Source of the DNA: Parabacteroides distasonis
Lineage (GTDB): Bacteria > Bacteroidota > Bacteroidia > Bacteroidales > Tannerellaceae
Reading direction: 5' to 3'
Assembly (NCBI RefSeq): GCF_004793765.1
Contig: NZ_SRYM01000022.1
Span: forward strand, 1-60,321
DNA: 60,321 nt
Shown here: positions 43,495 through 54,120 of the stretch, in pieces
Layout of the letters: the number at the start of each line of letters is the position of its first letter
Position numbering within the stretch: the first letter of the stretch is position 1
Made by a program: the position numbers and the translations under genes
Notes under the pieces: generated by a model
Databases searched by the model: none
The model's input: the letters and a program-made list of their open reading frames with translations, nothing else
Told to the model about the DNA's origin: nothing

Positions 43495-45702
43495 ATGATA
43501 CAGACAGTTGTTAAACGGGACGGGCGTATCGTTGGTTTCAACGAGGAGAAGATAGTAACCGCTATCCGTAAAGCCATGTTGCATACAGACAAGGGAGAAG
43601 ATATGCAACTGATTCGCCAGATCACAGACCATATCTCATTCAAGGGAGAACCTCAAATGACCGTAGAGGCGATTCAAGATGCCGTGGAACTGGAATTGAT
43701 GGCCAGTAGCCGGAAAGATGTAGCGCAGAAATATATCGCTTACCGGAATCAGCGAAGCGTAGCCCGCAAGGCGAAAACACGGGATATGTTTTTGGAGATT
43801 ATCAATATCAAATCCAACGATATCACCCGTGAGAACGCAAACATGAACGCTGATACACCCGCCGGCATGATGATGAAATTTTCCAGCGAGACCACCAAAC
43901 CGTTTGTCGATGACTATCTATTGAGCGAGGAGGTCAAGGAAGCCGTATCTAACAACTATCTCCATATTCATGATAAAGATTATTATCCGACTAAAAGCTT
44001 GACCTGCGTACAACACCCGTTGGATCGCGTCCTGAAATACGGATTCTCTGCCGGCCATGGCGAATCACGTCCGGCTAAACGAATCGAAACCGCCAGTATC
44101 CTTGGCTGTATCTCTCTGGAGACCGCCCAAAACGAGATGCATGGCGGACAGGCGATACCGGCGTTCGACTTCTACCTAGCGCCTTACGTACGTAATAGCT
44201 TTATCGAGGAAGTAAAGACCTTAGAGGATCTATACGGACAGGACTTCTCCCACTTATATAATAAACCTATCGACGACTACCTGACACAGACCTTGGATGG
44301 ACTAAGCGGTGATAAACGCATTATACAACATGCCATCAACCGCACGGTAAGCCGTGTACACCAATCGATGGAGGCTTTTATCCATAATATGAACACGATC
44401 CATTCCCGTGGAGGCAACCAAGTGGTATTCAGCTCCATCAATTATGGTACCGATACCTCTGCGGAAGGCCGTTGCATTATCAGGGAGTTATTAAAAAGTA
44501 CTTACAGAGGCGTAGGTAACGGCGAAACCGCTATCTTCCCGATCCAGATATGGAAAAAGAAACGAGGCGTAAGCTATCTGCCGGAGGACCGCAACTACGA
44601 TCTTTACCAATTGGCCTGCAAGGTTACCGCCCGTCGCTTTTTCCCGAACTTCTTGAATCTCGACGCAACCTTCAACCAAAGCGAGGATTGGAAAGCGGAC
44701 GATCCCGGGCGCTATATCCACGAGGTAGCGACCATGGGATGCCGTACCCGTGTATTCGAGAATCGTTTCGGACCGAAGACTTCTATCGGACGAGGTAATC
44801 TCTCTTTCTCGACGATCAATATCGTACGATTGGCTATCGAGTGCATGCAGGTGGAGAACAAGGAGGAACGTATCGCCCTGTTTTTCGCCAAACTAGATCA
44901 TATGTTAGAACTTACGGCTCGTCAGTTGCATGAGCGTATGGAGTTCCAGAAAACCGCTTACGCAAAGCAATTCCCGTTGTTGATGTCTTCCTTGTGGCTA
45001 GGCTCGGAGAAGTTGAAGCCTAACGATTCGATTGCCTCCGTTATCAACCAAGGTACCTTGGGCATCGGCTTTATCGGACTGGCCGAATGCTTGGTAGCCC
45101 TTACCGGGAAGCATCATGGCGAAGATGAGGATTCGCAGGCCTTAGGCATAAGGATCGTTACGTATATCCGGGATCGTGCCAACCAATTCTCTGAGCAATA
45201 CCAACACAATTATAGCGTACTGGCAACTCCGGCTGAAGGCTTGTCCGGCAAGTTCACGGGAAAAGATCGTAAGCAGTTCGGATCGCTCCCCGGTATCACG
45301 GATCGGGATTATTATACGAACTCTAATCACGTCCCGGTATATTATAAGTGCAGCGCCCGTCATAAAGCCGAAGTGGAAGCTCCTTATCATGATTTGACTC
45401 GTGGCGGCCATATCTTTTACGTAGAGATGGATGGCGACGCTACCCATAACCCCGAAGCGATCATGCGTGTCGTGGATATGATGGATAAATACAATATCGG
45501 ATACGGTTCCGTAAACCATAATCGTAACCGTTGCCTGGATTGCGGCTACGAGAACTCCACCCCGAATCTGGAAGCCTGCCCGAAATGCGGCAGCAAACAA
45601 TTGGACAAACTTCAACGCATCACCGGTTACTTGGTAGGAACCACCGACCGTTGGAACAACGCCAAGCTATCCGAGCTGAACGACCGCATCACCCACAACT
45701 AA
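43495..45702 (+). CDS. nrdD: Anaerobic ribonucleoside-triphosphate reductase, class III
   Basis: 735 aa. N-terminal ATP-cone (KRDGRIVGFNEEKIVTAIRK, about 4-95), then the glycyl-radical barrel with HIHDKDYYPTKSLTC and RGGNQVVFSSINYGT. The C-terminus has a four-cysteine zinc site (CLDCGYEN and CPKCGS) and the radical loop RITGYLVGT. It reduces NTPs to dNTPs without oxygen and needs radical installation by NrdG, encoded 12 bases downstream. Two copies of an AAAGTTTTCCAAAA motif precede the promoter. Confidence 0.96.
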   Translation: MIQTVVKRDGRIVGFNEEKIVTAIRKAMLHTDKGEDMQLIRQITDHISFKGEPQMTVEAIQDAVELELMASSRKDVAQKYIAYRNQRSVARKAKTRDMFLEIINIKSNDITRENANMNADTPAGMMMKFSSETTKPFVDDYLLSEEVKEAVSNNYLHIHDKDYYPTKSLTCVQHPLDRVLKYGFSAGHGESRPAKRIETASILGCISLETAQNEMHGGQAIPAFDFYLAPYVRNSFIEEVKTLEDLYGQDFSHLYNKPIDDYLTQTLDGLSGDKRIIQHAINRTVSRVHQSMEAFIHNMNTIHSRGGNQVVFSSINYGTDTSAEGRCIIRELLKSTYRGVGNGETAIFPIQIWKKKRGVSYLPEDRNYDLYQLACKVTARRFFPNFLNLDATFNQSEDWKADDPGRYIHEVATMGCRTRVFENRFGPKTSIGRGNLSFSTINIVRLAIECMQVENKEERIALFFAKLDHMLELTARQLHERMEFQKTAYAKQFPLLMSSLWLGSEKLKPNDSIASVINQGTLGIGFIGLAECLVALTGKHHGEDEDSQALGIRIVTYIRDRANQFSEQYQHNYSVLATPAEGLSGKFTGKDRKQFGSLPGITDRDYYTNSNHVPVYYKCSARHKAEVEAPYHDLTRGGHIFYVEMDGDATHNPEAIMRVVDMMDKYNIGYGSVNHNRNRCLDCGYENSTPNLEACPKCGSKQLDKLQRITGYLVGTTDRWNNAKLSELNDRITHN

Positions 45703-45714
45703 TTTTCAATTACC

Positions 45715-46215
45715 ATGTTGTCAATCATAGATATCATCGAAGATACCACCGTAGACGGTCCGGGATTCCGGACCGCCATCTATGCGGCGGGTTGCCCCAA
45801 TAAATGCCCGGGTTGCCATAACCCCGAATCATGGGACATCCATAAAGGGAAGAAAGTAAGAACGGAAGAGATCGTGGAAAAGGTACTGGCCGACGAGTTC
45901 GCCAACGTCACCTTCAGCGGAGGAGATCCCATGTTCCAGCCGGAAGGCTTCACCGAGGTAGCCAAGGCGATCAAGGAAAAAAGCCAAAAGACGATCTGGT
46001 GCTACACGGGATATAAATTCGAGGACCTGATAAAGAACCCGGCACAAGCCGCCCTATTATCCTATATCGACGTATTGGTAGATGGCCGCTACAAACAAAC
46101 CCTTCGGGATGAGAGCCTTTTATTCCGGGGAAGCAGCAACCAACGGTTAATTGACGTACAAGCTTCTTTAAATAAAAAGGAAATCGTAAAATACAAGTAC
46201 GATCCTTTTATTTAA
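45715..46215 (+). CDS. nrdG: Anaerobic ribonucleotide reductase activating protein
   Basis: 166 aa. Radical-SAM cluster motif CPNKCPGC (C-x3-C-x2-C) near residue 28, then VTFSGGDPMFQPEGF for SAM binding. It installs the glycyl radical in NrdD. The short size is normal for NrdG. The spacer from nrdD contains a fragment of the AT-rich dispersed repeat (AATTTTCAATT). A small hairpin and a palindrome array follow. Confidence 0.95.
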   Translation: MLSIIDIIEDTTVDGPGFRTAIYAAGCPNKCPGCHNPESWDIHKGKKVRTEEIVEKVLADEFANVTFSGGDPMFQPEGFTEVAKAIKEKSQKTIWCYTGYKFEDLIKNPAQAALLSYIDVLVDGRYKQTLRDESLLFRGSSNQRLIDVQASLNKKEIVKYKYDPFI

Positions 46216-46271
46216 GGCTTTTAAGGCACACACATGCATAAAATCTTGTACGGAACAAGAAATAAACATCC

Positions 46272-46294
46272 ATTCTCTTATATATAAAGAGAAT
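46272..46294. terminator. Hairpin after nrdG
   Basis: ATTCTCTT pairs with AAGAGAAT around an AT-only loop. No long T-run, so termination is only moderately supported. Confidence 0.45.
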
Positions 46295-46323
46295 TACATC
46301 AGCATCTATTCCTCAATTTTCAA

Positions 46324-46392
46324 CGTGGTCTGTACAAACCACGGCGTGGTTTATAAAATCCACGGCGTGATTTGTACAGACCACGTCGTGAT
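46324..46392. repeat. Tandem palindrome array, 21-bp period
   Basis: Units CGTGGT-N8-ACCACG-N1 start at 46324, 46345 and 46366, with a half unit at 46387. Unit 3 is the reverse complement of unit 1, loop included (ctgtacaa versus ttgtacag), with one mismatch, so the array can also form one 20-bp hairpin. The layout copies that of 30235-30340, but the sequence is unrelated. Confidence 0.85.
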
Positions 46393-46481
46393 TTATAGAA
46401 TAGAAGCGCATTCAACAAAGAATATATAAGTATCCGAATAATTATTCTTACTGAAGCGAGACGGATATTAGCATGATTTCA

Positions 46482-46489
46482 TACCTTTG
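46482..46489 (+). promoter_or_regulatory. -7 box before the truncated riboswitch
   Basis: TACCTTTG matches TAnnTTTG and stands about 8 bases before the riboswitch-like sequence, the normal spacing for a riboswitch-led transcript. Confidence 0.6.
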
Positions 46490-46496
46490 CATCCGA

Positions 46497-46571
46497 ATTG
46501 GTTCCGTACGCTCGTTCGGGCATACGGATTAAAAGGGAATCCGGTGAGAATCCGGTACAGTCCCGCTGCTG
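46497..46571 (+). ncRNA. Truncated cobalamin riboswitch (5' half only)
   Basis: GGTTCCGTACGCTCGTTCGG-type P2 arm, then AAAAGGGAATCCGGTG, GAATCCGGTACAG and TCCCGCTGCTG follow the same order as in the btuB riboswitch at 42396-42572. The B12 box GCCACTG, the GGAAGG segment and the 3' AGCCAG element are absent; the ATG of the next gene comes 10 bases later. It cannot form the ligand pocket known for the family, so it is a relic or a repurposed leader. Confidence 0.75.
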
Positions 46572-46580
46572 AGAAAGAAG

Positions 46581-47918
46581 ATGATGACAGACAAGGAAGT
46601 ATTGTTACTACGGCGCAAATTGGATCTTTTGCTCCGTACAGGAAAATTGTTGATGGAAAGTGCCGCCGACACGAACCGTATCGAGCGCAACATGAAACGG
46701 GTGGCCGCCTTTATGGGGATTCCCGAGGAGAAATTGCATATCGATATCCGATGGACCATGATTATGGTGAACGTAAGCGATGAGCGAAACTCATTCTCCA
46801 AATTCCAGAAATGCGAGAAGCACGGTATTAACATGACAACGATATCACAGGTCAGCAAGCTCTCATGGCGGGCGATCGAGCAAGATTATTCCTTGGATAA
46901 ATATGAGGAAGAACTGGAGAAAACAGCTCATCAATCCCGGAATTATACCCCTTACATGATAGCGGTCGGAGCGGGATTCGCTTGCGGAGGATTCTGCAAG
47001 CTGTTCGGATGCGATTGGATGGCATTCCTGTTCGCCTCTATTTGCGCTTTCATCGGATTCAGGATACGGGCTCGCTGTGTAGAGGCGGGGCTTAACGTAT
47101 ATATGGGCATAGCGGCAGCCGCTTTCATATCTACCTGCCTAGCCTATGCGTCTTCTTTCTCGGGGTTATCAGACACGCCCTATCATCCGCTACTAGCCTG
47201 TGCGTTATTTATCGTGCCGGGCGTACCTTTGATTAATTTCGTAGATGATATGATCGACAATCATTTGCTAGTCGGTATTACCCGGGCGGCCAACACGGTC
47301 ATGATGATAGGCGCCATGACTTTCGGTATCACATTCGCCATGCGGATTCTTGTGATGAATGACGTCGAGATCGATCATAAATTCAGCGAACTAAGCATGG
47401 TCCCGCATGATCCGTATTATGTATATGCGATAGCGGCCGCCATATCCGCCGTTGGTTTCTCGATGATATTCAATATCCAACGCCGTTTGTTATGGGTAGT
47501 TGCTTTAGGCGGTATTATCGCCGTATGCATTCGGAACTTCGTGAACTTCGAGCTGGGCTATGGTCCCGTGATCGGCTCGTTTATGGGAAGTTTCGTTGTC
47601 AGCCTGATCGCGGTTAAAGCGGTTCATTGGTTCCATGTACCGAACCATGTATTGACGATCCCTTCTGTTATCCCAATGATCCCGGGAGTATTGATGTATC
47701 GCTCGTTATTGGGTTTCATCAACCTTCACGGGGTGATCGGCGAGGTTACGAACGCCTTCTCCAATGGTATTAACTCCGCCCTCATCATCCTTTGCATCTC
47801 CTTAGGCGTAGCCGTCCCCAATATCTTCGCCCGTCGTTACATCGCCAAGGATCGCCAACGCTATCTGCTAGAGGAGCTAGAGAAACGCAGGCTAAGAGGC
47901 AAGTTCATTGAGTGGTGA
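46581..47918 (+). CDS. Threonine/serine exporter family protein (ThrE-type fusion)
   Basis: 445 aa, start ATG 46581 (46584 also ATG). The N-terminal DUF1212 domain opens with the expected LLRTGKLLMESAADTNRIE and KRVAAFMGI, followed by five helices. The C-terminal ThrE_2 domain (from about 290) supplies further helices, with VIPMIPGVLMYRSLLGF near 360. Family members export threonine and serine. Nothing here relates to B12, yet the leader is half a cobalamin riboswitch. It is followed by a strong terminator. Confidence 0.85.
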   Translation: MMTDKEVLLLRRKLDLLLRTGKLLMESAADTNRIERNMKRVAAFMGIPEEKLHIDIRWTMIMVNVSDERNSFSKFQKCEKHGINMTTISQVSKLSWRAIEQDYSLDKYEEELEKTAHQSRNYTPYMIAVGAGFACGGFCKLFGCDWMAFLFASICAFIGFRIRARCVEAGLNVYMGIAAAAFISTCLAYASSFSGLSDTPYHPLLACALFIVPGVPLINFVDDMIDNHLLVGITRAANTVMMIGAMTFGITFAMRILVMNDVEIDHKFSELSMVPHDPYYVYAIAAAISAVGFSMIFNIQRRLLWVVALGGIIAVCIRNFVNFELGYGPVIGSFMGSFVVSLIAVKAVHWFHVPNHVLTIPSVIPMIPGVLMYRSLLGFINLHGVIGEVTNAFSNGINSALIILCISLGVAVPNIFARRYIAKDRQRYLLEELEKRRLRGKFIEW

Positions 47919-47999
47919 CTTTAGCTGATCATTCATGGGTATTCGCACCCTTACTATTGTAACGTTTGCGTATTCAACTTGATTGGTTTAGATTTATGA

Positions 48000-48032
48000 A
48001 GAGGTATGTGGGTCAAACATACCTCTTTCTTT
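48000..48032. terminator. Bidirectional terminator between convergent genes
   Basis: Perfect 10-bp arms AGAGGTATGT / ACATACCTCT with a 7-base loop, followed by TTCTTTT on the plus strand. It serves the thrE-like gene and the minus-strand siderophore operon. Confidence 0.85.
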
Positions 48033-49136
48033 TCATCTCAGTTTCCTGAATTGTTTCTTTATCCAAAAATAATAACCGGTTATCGCGAAGATCGTCCCCA
48101 ACAAGGAAACTAAGCAAGTCAATATACGAGTAGTCATTCCCCCCCACGAGCCGACGTGTACGGAATAAATCCATCCTCTTATCTTCCCCGATTTTGGGAG
48201 ATCTTTATATAATTGAACTTCCGTAATCTCACCCGTAGCAGGATCAAAGGAGTAACGGTCGCTTCCTCTTGTATTCCCATAACGGGCCGTAGAAACCGTA
48301 GCGGAGCCATCTTGGATCGTGATTGAGTTAAAGTCCGGATAATGGCTTTTCAATGCCGATAACACCTCAGCCCATTGTGTGTAATCCGTCTTTTTCTTCG
48401 CGGGTTTCTTCGCGCCGGAAGAAGCTGGAGCATGATGCGCTTGAGGCGGGTTTGCACTAATACCGAAGACACTATAAAAGGCATTTCGATACCAACCAAA
48501 CGACCATGTTAATCCGGTTAACGCTAAGATAAGCAGGAGCAATGCCGCATAGAATCCCCCGGAGACATGTAAATCATAGAAGAAACGGAACCAACCAGCC
48601 TTGGTCTTTACTTTCAACCGGTTTCTCAATACTTTTTTATTACGGGGATACCAAATTACGATTCCACTTATAATAATAATCGCCAAGACCAAAGTCGCAT
48701 AGCCAACTATTGATTTTCCCCAAGAAAAACTTCCATCCCGTTTATACTCATCAAGTAACCAACGATGAAGACGCATCATTTTCAGGAAAAAACCTTGTCC
48801 GTCATCCATCCCGGTCACCTCCCCGGTGTAGGGATCAATAAAACCCGCGGCCTTTTTCCCCGGTAATACCAGTTGATAAGTTCGTCTCGGGTCAGACGAT
48901 ACCCGAATACCGTTTATTCGAACCGAATCGGGTAATTGTTGGCGTGCCGATTCTATCAAGGCGGCAGGCGAGAGAGGTTCCCTTTTTACTTCCTTTACAA
49001 AATAACGGGAAGGGTAGCCTAATTCTAATATCTCTGTCTCAAAGACGAGAATCGCCCCGGTCAGGCAGACAATCGCAATAATAATGCCAAAAGGTATCGA
49101 TAGCCATAAATGTACTTTTGCAAAGAATTTTCTCAT
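48033..49136 (-). CDS. PepSY-associated transmembrane protein (XusC-like)
   Basis: 367 aa with four membrane helices: near residues 10-32 (LSIPFGIIIAIVCLTGAILVF), about 145-165, about 195-215 and about 340-360. It has the PepSY_TM motifs KVHLWLSIPFG, LHRWLLDE and YDLHVSGGFY. Such proteins are thought to act as inner-membrane ferric-siderophore reductases, with His residues ligating haem. It is the last gene of a TonB receptor / DUF4374 / esterase operon and overlaps the esterase gene by 4 bases. The arrangement matches XusC of the Bacteroides xenosiderophore system. Confidence 0.82.
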   Translation of the reverse strand: MRKFFAKVHLWLSIPFGIIIAIVCLTGAILVFETEILELGYPSRYFVKEVKREPLSPAALIESARQQLPDSVRINGIRVSSDPRRTYQLVLPGKKAAGFIDPYTGEVTGMDDGQGFFLKMMRLHRWLLDEYKRDGSFSWGKSIVGYATLVLAIIIISGIVIWYPRNKKVLRNRLKVKTKAGWFRFFYDLHVSGGFYAALLLLILALTGLTWSFGWYRNAFYSVFGISANPPQAHHAPASSGAKKPAKKKTDYTQWAEVLSALKSHYPDFNSITIQDGSATVSTARYGNTRGSDRYSFDPATGEITEVQLYKDLPKSGKIRGWIYSVHVGSWGGMTTRILTCLVSLLGTIFAITGYYFWIKKQFRKLR

Positions 49137-49963
49137 TTTCCGAATAATTGTTTAATCCCGTCATATATACCCGGAACCGCTACCGTTCCATGGTTCTCGT
49201 CGGGAAATGATTTACTAAAGAAACGCAGGTTCTCCGCTTGTGGCAAAACCTCCGAAAGAAGATAACTCACTTTGTCAAGATGAATGTCCACTCGGTCCGT
49301 CCTTTTTTTAGACGCGACACCGATATACAGGCTTTTCCCTTTAAAATTCCGGCCTGCAACCAAAGCCTCCGCCTCCCGGACCAACCGCCCCTGATCCCAC
49401 CACAAACTAGGGTCGACCGCTAGATAGGTATCAAATAATTCCGTATGACGAAGAAACGTATTCAAGGTGAAAAGCCCCGCATACGAATGACCGATAAGCA
49501 TATTCCAGCCGTTCGCGCGATAGGCACTATCAATAGCAGGACGAAGTTCTTCCGTAAGAAACTTACTGAAAGCCTCACTTCCCCCTCCTTGCGGAATTGC
49601 ATCTATGGAGATTTTACCATCCCGTCCGGCGGCTGAAGCGGTAGGCGTAAAATCACGTGTCCGATCCGTATTTAATACCCCGACAATAATACAGGGAGGT
49701 AGATATTTACCTCTACCGGATGCCAACGTTTTCCTTATGCCTACCAGCGAATGAAAGAAAGAATCTCCATCTAGCAGGTAAACAACCGGATAGCGTTGTT
49801 TCGTATCCATATTATAATGCTCCGGCAGGTGTATCCAATAACTCCGGTCTTCTTGCAATACGGTAGAGTACAAAACCAGTTCCTTTCCTATACAAATATC
49901 CTCCTGGCTCCGCAGGGTTAGCGGGAGCAGAAGGAATATCAAAAGAATGTGAGTCCGACTCAT
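49133..49963 (-). CDS. IroE/Fes-like alpha/beta-hydrolase esterase
   Basis: 276 aa. Signal peptide (ILLIFLLLPLTLRSQ). Esterase-D-like fold (Pfam Esterase): YPVVYLLDGDSFFHSLVG, IIVGVLNTDRTRDFTPT, the nucleophile elbow GHSYAG and a late ENHGT with the catalytic His. IroE-type periplasmic esterases of this fold cut the trilactone of enterobactin and salmochelin. Between a DUF4374 lipoprotein and a PepSY reductase, a siderophore-opening role is likely (inference). It starts 9 bases after the DUF4374 gene and overlaps the PepSY gene by 4. Confidence 0.83.
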   Translation of the reverse strand: MSRTHILLIFLLLPLTLRSQEDICIGKELVLYSTVLQEDRSYWIHLPEHYNMDTKQRYPVVYLLDGDSFFHSLVGIRKTLASGRGKYLPPCIIVGVLNTDRTRDFTPTASAAGRDGKISIDAIPQGGGSEAFSKFLTEELRPAIDSAYRANGWNMLIGHSYAGLFTLNTFLRHTELFDTYLAVDPSLWWDQGRLVREAEALVAGRNFKGKSLYIGVASKKRTDRVDIHLDKVSYLLSEVLPQAENLRFFSKSFPDENHGTVAVPGIYDGIKQLFGK

Positions 49964-49972
49964 ACTTGCTTA

Positions 49973-51394
<1,422 letters not shown>

Positions 51395-51451
51395 TTAATC
51401 TATTATGTTTTGAATTAATTATTGATAAATAAAAGATAGTCACACTTTAAA

Positions 51452-53833
51452 TTAATTACCGAAATAAACCCTCACCTTACCATAGAAAGCCCTGCCAGCC
51501 TTCTGCAAGCTGAAGTTATCGTATAATTTCTCGCTCGTAAGATTCCTGCACTCGAAAGAGATATTGTAACGCCCGTTCTGTATACCATAAGAGAGTGTCA
51601 GGTTATGCGAGAATTGAGTTGGTACCACAAATTCGGATTCACTGCCTACCGCCTCCGAATACAGCGGGAAACTATGCATATATAAATTATCGTAAGTGAC
51701 ACTTAGCGTATTGCCTTTCTTCCACAAATTACGCCAGTAGAAGGTCACATCCGAGTTGGCAAACTGATAAGGAAGATTCGGCATACGTGCGCCATATGTC
51801 AAGCTCTCTTGGTTCGTCCCACTGGTAACCGCCTTCACGTTATCCCTTACATTCATCTGCGTAAAGTTTCCTCCTACGCTTACCCAGTTAGCGAAACCGT
51901 AGCGAACCGAGATATTGTAACCCTTGGTCTCTACACGACCATGATTCACATAGGTAGCGCCATATTTACCGCCGCTCAAATCCGATATATTCCGTTGGAT
52001 ATAATCTTTCGTATTTCGGTAGATCAATCCTCCTTCCACATATACGGAATGCTTACCGAATGTCTCGTTGTAGCTTAAATTCAGATTCACGTTATCGCTG
52101 TTCTCCGGTTTCAAGGAAATATCGCCGGTCTCAAGATCCTCATCGCCAAACATCTCCTCATTGGTCGGCAGGCGATAGGCTTTCTCATAGGACAATTTCG
52201 CTTGCAAGCTTTTCAAGATAAAGTAAGTTCCCGCAGCCCCATATCCCATCGCACTTACCGAATTGGTCGTACGTATATAGTCATCTTGAGCCGAGGAAGT
52301 AGCGACAGGCCCCGCGATAAACTGGTTGTAATATTTACCGAACACAGACAAGTTCCAATGTTCCGTCGGCATCAAGCGATACGAAAGACCGCTGATATTT
52401 TTACGAGTTTCCTTCGGGATAGCGTTCGCTTCCGAGTCCTCGTTCAAAAGAGACTGATTCGAACGCCGGAACGCGTTGATCACGTGATTGAACGTGAATG
52501 TATGTGCCTTACCGATACGGTAGTTAGCCGTTAAGGTTCCGTTCCAGTTATTATTATCCAACCGGGTGTTCTGATAAGATTGCTCACCGGGCATCCGGAG
52601 CGGACGCATCTCGCCACGCCAATTATATTCATAGGAAGAGGTATCTACATTGTTCGTCATGTTCTTATTATAATTCGCCGTCAATACCACATCCAAGCCC
52701 CTAACGAAGAAATCACGCTTGCGATAGTCCAACGACGGCATGATCGAGTATCCCTTCCGATATTTGCCACCAAACACCACTTCTTGACGCACGCCCGTCT
52801 GTATATCTTTATACATATGTGAATAGGTAAACCCGAACATCAAACGATCCGCCCATTTCTTATCCACGAAACCGATTTTTCCGATAACGGCCTCATTATG
52901 ATACGTATCATGAAAACGCTTCACACGCTCGATCTTTTTCTTATTGATCGCTCCGGTCGTAAAGTCCTTCACCGGAGTATCCACATAGTAATTATTATCC
53001 GAATAATTCTGGAAAACGTTGATCTCATACGTGAGTCCGCTCCGGAAAGTCTGTCCGAAGTTCACATAAGATTTATGCGTATTGAAAGACCCGTATGAAT
53101 AAGAAGCATCCAAGAACCATTTGTTCCGGTTCTTCTTAGTGATGACATTGATAACACCTCCAATAGCGTCTGTTCCGAAACCCACCGGTACCACACCCTT
53201 ATAGACCTCTATACGCTCGGCATAATTCACCGGAATGTTATTCAGTCCGAAAGAACTGCCGACACCTTCTTGCGGAACCCCATCGATAAAGATCTTGATA
53301 TGCTTGCCAGTAAATCCATCCATCATCAGTTGCATATCCGAGCCGACACCGCCAGACTCCCGGATCTTCATTCCGGGCGCTTGAGCCAAGGCTTCACTCA
53401 AGTTCTGGGTCGAATTTTGCAAGGCTTTCGTATCGAGGGCCACGGCATTGAACGCAGAACGCTTGAGCCGGGTCACGCCATTAGAAATGACAACCACCTC
53501 ATCCAACTCCGTAGCTTGAGGGCTGATTACCACATTCATCTTCGTCCGTTCCCCACGCATCAGTTTCACGGGTTTCTCTACCGTCTTATATCCGATAGCC
53601 GATACTACTAATGTATATTCTCCCGCGGGAGCTTGAAGATGATAGATACCCTCCTCATTCGTAGTCCCGCCGTAATTCGTACCTTTTAGATAAACGGTAG
53701 CGAAATCCACGGTTGTTTTTTCCGTGGACAGGACTTTGCCCGATATCATTGTTTTATGTTGGGAAAAAGCCGAGATGGAAATAAGCAACAGTAAAAAGGA
53801 GAGGAAAAGCCCTCTGATTTTCTTCATCATCAT
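51452..53833 (-). CDS. TonB-dependent siderophore-type receptor (XusA-like)
   Basis: 793 aa; three consecutive ATGs (53833, 53830, 53827) precede KKIRGLF. Signal peptide to about 25, a CarboxypepD_reg-like domain (about 27-112), plug (about 130-235: NSTQNLSEALAQAPGMKI, IKIFIDGVPQEGVGSSFG) and a barrel ending KVRVYFGN. First gene of the operon with a DUF4374 protein, esterase and PepSY protein, so ferric siderophore is the likely substrate. A good minus-strand promoter precedes it. No Fur-box consensus was recognised by eye. Confidence 0.87.
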   Translation of the reverse strand: MMMKKIRGLFLSFLLLLISISAFSQHKTMISGKVLSTEKTTVDFATVYLKGTNYGGTTNEEGIYHLQAPAGEYTLVVSAIGYKTVEKPVKLMRGERTKMNVVISPQATELDEVVVISNGVTRLKRSAFNAVALDTKALQNSTQNLSEALAQAPGMKIRESGGVGSDMQLMMDGFTGKHIKIFIDGVPQEGVGSSFGLNNIPVNYAERIEVYKGVVPVGFGTDAIGGVINVITKKNRNKWFLDASYSYGSFNTHKSYVNFGQTFRSGLTYEINVFQNYSDNNYYVDTPVKDFTTGAINKKKIERVKRFHDTYHNEAVIGKIGFVDKKWADRLMFGFTYSHMYKDIQTGVRQEVVFGGKYRKGYSIMPSLDYRKRDFFVRGLDVVLTANYNKNMTNNVDTSSYEYNWRGEMRPLRMPGEQSYQNTRLDNNNWNGTLTANYRIGKAHTFTFNHVINAFRRSNQSLLNEDSEANAIPKETRKNISGLSYRLMPTEHWNLSVFGKYYNQFIAGPVATSSAQDDYIRTTNSVSAMGYGAAGTYFILKSLQAKLSYEKAYRLPTNEEMFGDEDLETGDISLKPENSDNVNLNLSYNETFGKHSVYVEGGLIYRNTKDYIQRNISDLSGGKYGATYVNHGRVETKGYNISVRYGFANWVSVGGNFTQMNVRDNVKAVTSGTNQESLTYGARMPNLPYQFANSDVTFYWRNLWKKGNTLSVTYDNLYMHSFPLYSEAVGSESEFVVPTQFSHNLTLSYGIQNGRYNISFECRNLTSEKLYDNFSLQKAGRAFYGKVRVYFGN

Positions 53834-53861
53834 TTAATCAATTATGTTATTTAAAACGTTG

Positions 53862-53893
53862 CAAAGTTACGATCAGAGACTACCGCTCCACAA
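53862..53893 (-). promoter_or_regulatory. Promoter of the siderophore operon
   Basis: On the minus strand TTG, 21 bases, then TAACTTTG (53869 to 53862), 29 bases before the first ATG. A good fit to the Bacteroidales consensus. Confidence 0.65.
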
Positions 53894-54076
53894 TACCTAA
53901 GAATGGGTAAAATCACATTAAAAATCTACGGAGGTATACCAAACAATCCCCTTATTCAGGTAATCGGGTGTATGGAGTAAGTCCGTAAAATTGAGTTATG
54001 TCAAATTTTAAATCTATTTAAACCCAATCGCAAGTTTTTGAGAGAGATTTTCTTAATAAACTTCAAAAAGGTTAAC

Positions 54077-54084
54077 TATATTTG
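54077..54084 (+). promoter_or_regulatory. -7 box of the isomerase-like gene
   Basis: TATATTTG, matching TAnnTTTG, 36 bases before the ATG. Confidence 0.6.
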
Positions 54085-54120
54085 CGAGAAACAGATGTTT
54101 AATTTTAATTCTTTATCACC

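Larger units (their letters stand above)
46216..46580. other. Intergenic region nrdG to thrE-like gene
   Basis: 365 bases without a gene. In order: a short hairpin ATTCTCTT/AAGAGAAT (46272-46294) likely ending the nrdDG message, the 21-bp tandem palindrome array (46324-46392), a -7 box (46482-46489) and a truncated cobalamin riboswitch (about 46497-46571). Confidence 0.75.
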
